This document shows, in pieces, positions 5,168-5,255 of a stretch of 5,255 bases of DNA (the first letter of the stretch is position 1; every line of letters begins with the position of its first letter). The position numbers and the translations under genes are program-made. The notes under the pieces were generated by a model. That model searched no databases. It was not told the origin of the DNA and worked only from the letters and a program-made list of their open reading frames with translations. The DNA comes from an uncultured Bacillota bacterium (GTDB lineage Bacteria; Bacillota_I; Bacilli_A; Izemoplasmatales; UBA1188): NCBI GenBank assembly GCA_937907585.1, contig CALCVH010000040.1:1-5255 (forward strand), in the 5' to 3' direction.

Positions 5168-5255
5168 CTTCTAATTTCTTTTCTAGATAATCCGGTAATT
5201 CCTCTAATAGTTTATACTTAGATATACCTAATTTCATTTGATTTTTATTTAGAGA
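5139..5255 (-). CDS. C-terminal fragment of an unidentified convergent gene (5' end outside the window)
   Basis: On the minus strand an open frame enters from the window edge and runs 38 codons to a TGA at 5141-5139. The visible end includes MKLGISKYKLLEELPDYL followed by a Lys/Glu-rich helix (EKKLEEK) and HQSFNR. The amphipathic, charged composition looks like a real protein tail and not antisense noise, but no family can be named from this much. The last codons and the stop lie within terminator copy 2, so the end of this gene may have been reshaped when the repeat formed. It could also be a chance frame in AT-rich DNA. Confidence 0.45.
   Translation of the reverse strand, partial: SLNKNQMKLGISKYKLLEELPDYLEKKLEEKNHQSFNR

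Overview
The window comes from an AT-rich, low-GC Gram-positive-type bacterium (Firmicutes/Bacilli-like or a gut Tenericutes-like lineage). The codon use is A/T-heavy, Shine-Dalgarno sites are readable before several genes, and the core operon is a split sodium-pumping decarboxylase of the kind known from Enterococcus-like Firmicutes. Tryptophan is encoded by TGG and at least one gene ends in TGA, so the standard bacterial code fits better than the Mycoplasma code. The exact taxon cannot be read from the sequence.

Positions 1-3576 hold one tightly packed plus-strand operon. It contains the 3' two thirds of an oxaloacetate decarboxylase carboxyltransferase subunit (oadA), a small one-helix membrane subunit (oadG/oadH-like), a free-standing biotin carrier protein (oadD-like), the multi-pass beta subunit (oadB), and a biotin protein ligase without a DNA-binding domain. 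Together they form a plausible complete unit. The ligase biotinylates the carrier, the carboxyltransferase moves CO2 from oxaloacetate to biotin and releases pyruvate, and the beta subunit decarboxylates carboxybiotin while exporting Na+. Within the start of the ligase gene is a perfect 15-bp inverted repeat with a T-run that looks like an intrinsic terminator or attenuator.

Positions 3577-3763 hold a tRNA-Gly(GCC) gene with its own likely promoter, an encoded CCA end and a clear intrinsic terminator.

Positions 3764-5134 hold a single-gene islet: a perfect 22-bp palindrome, a promoter whose -35 box lies in the palindrome, and an AAA_14/DUF4143-type ATPase of unknown function. The islet is bounded on both sides by identical 32-bp copies of the tRNA terminator (3732-3763 and 5135-5166), which suggests a unit inserted or duplicated next to the tRNA gene.

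Positions 5139-5255 carry, on the minus strand, the probable C-terminal end of a convergent unidentified gene whose stop codon lies inside the second terminator copy.
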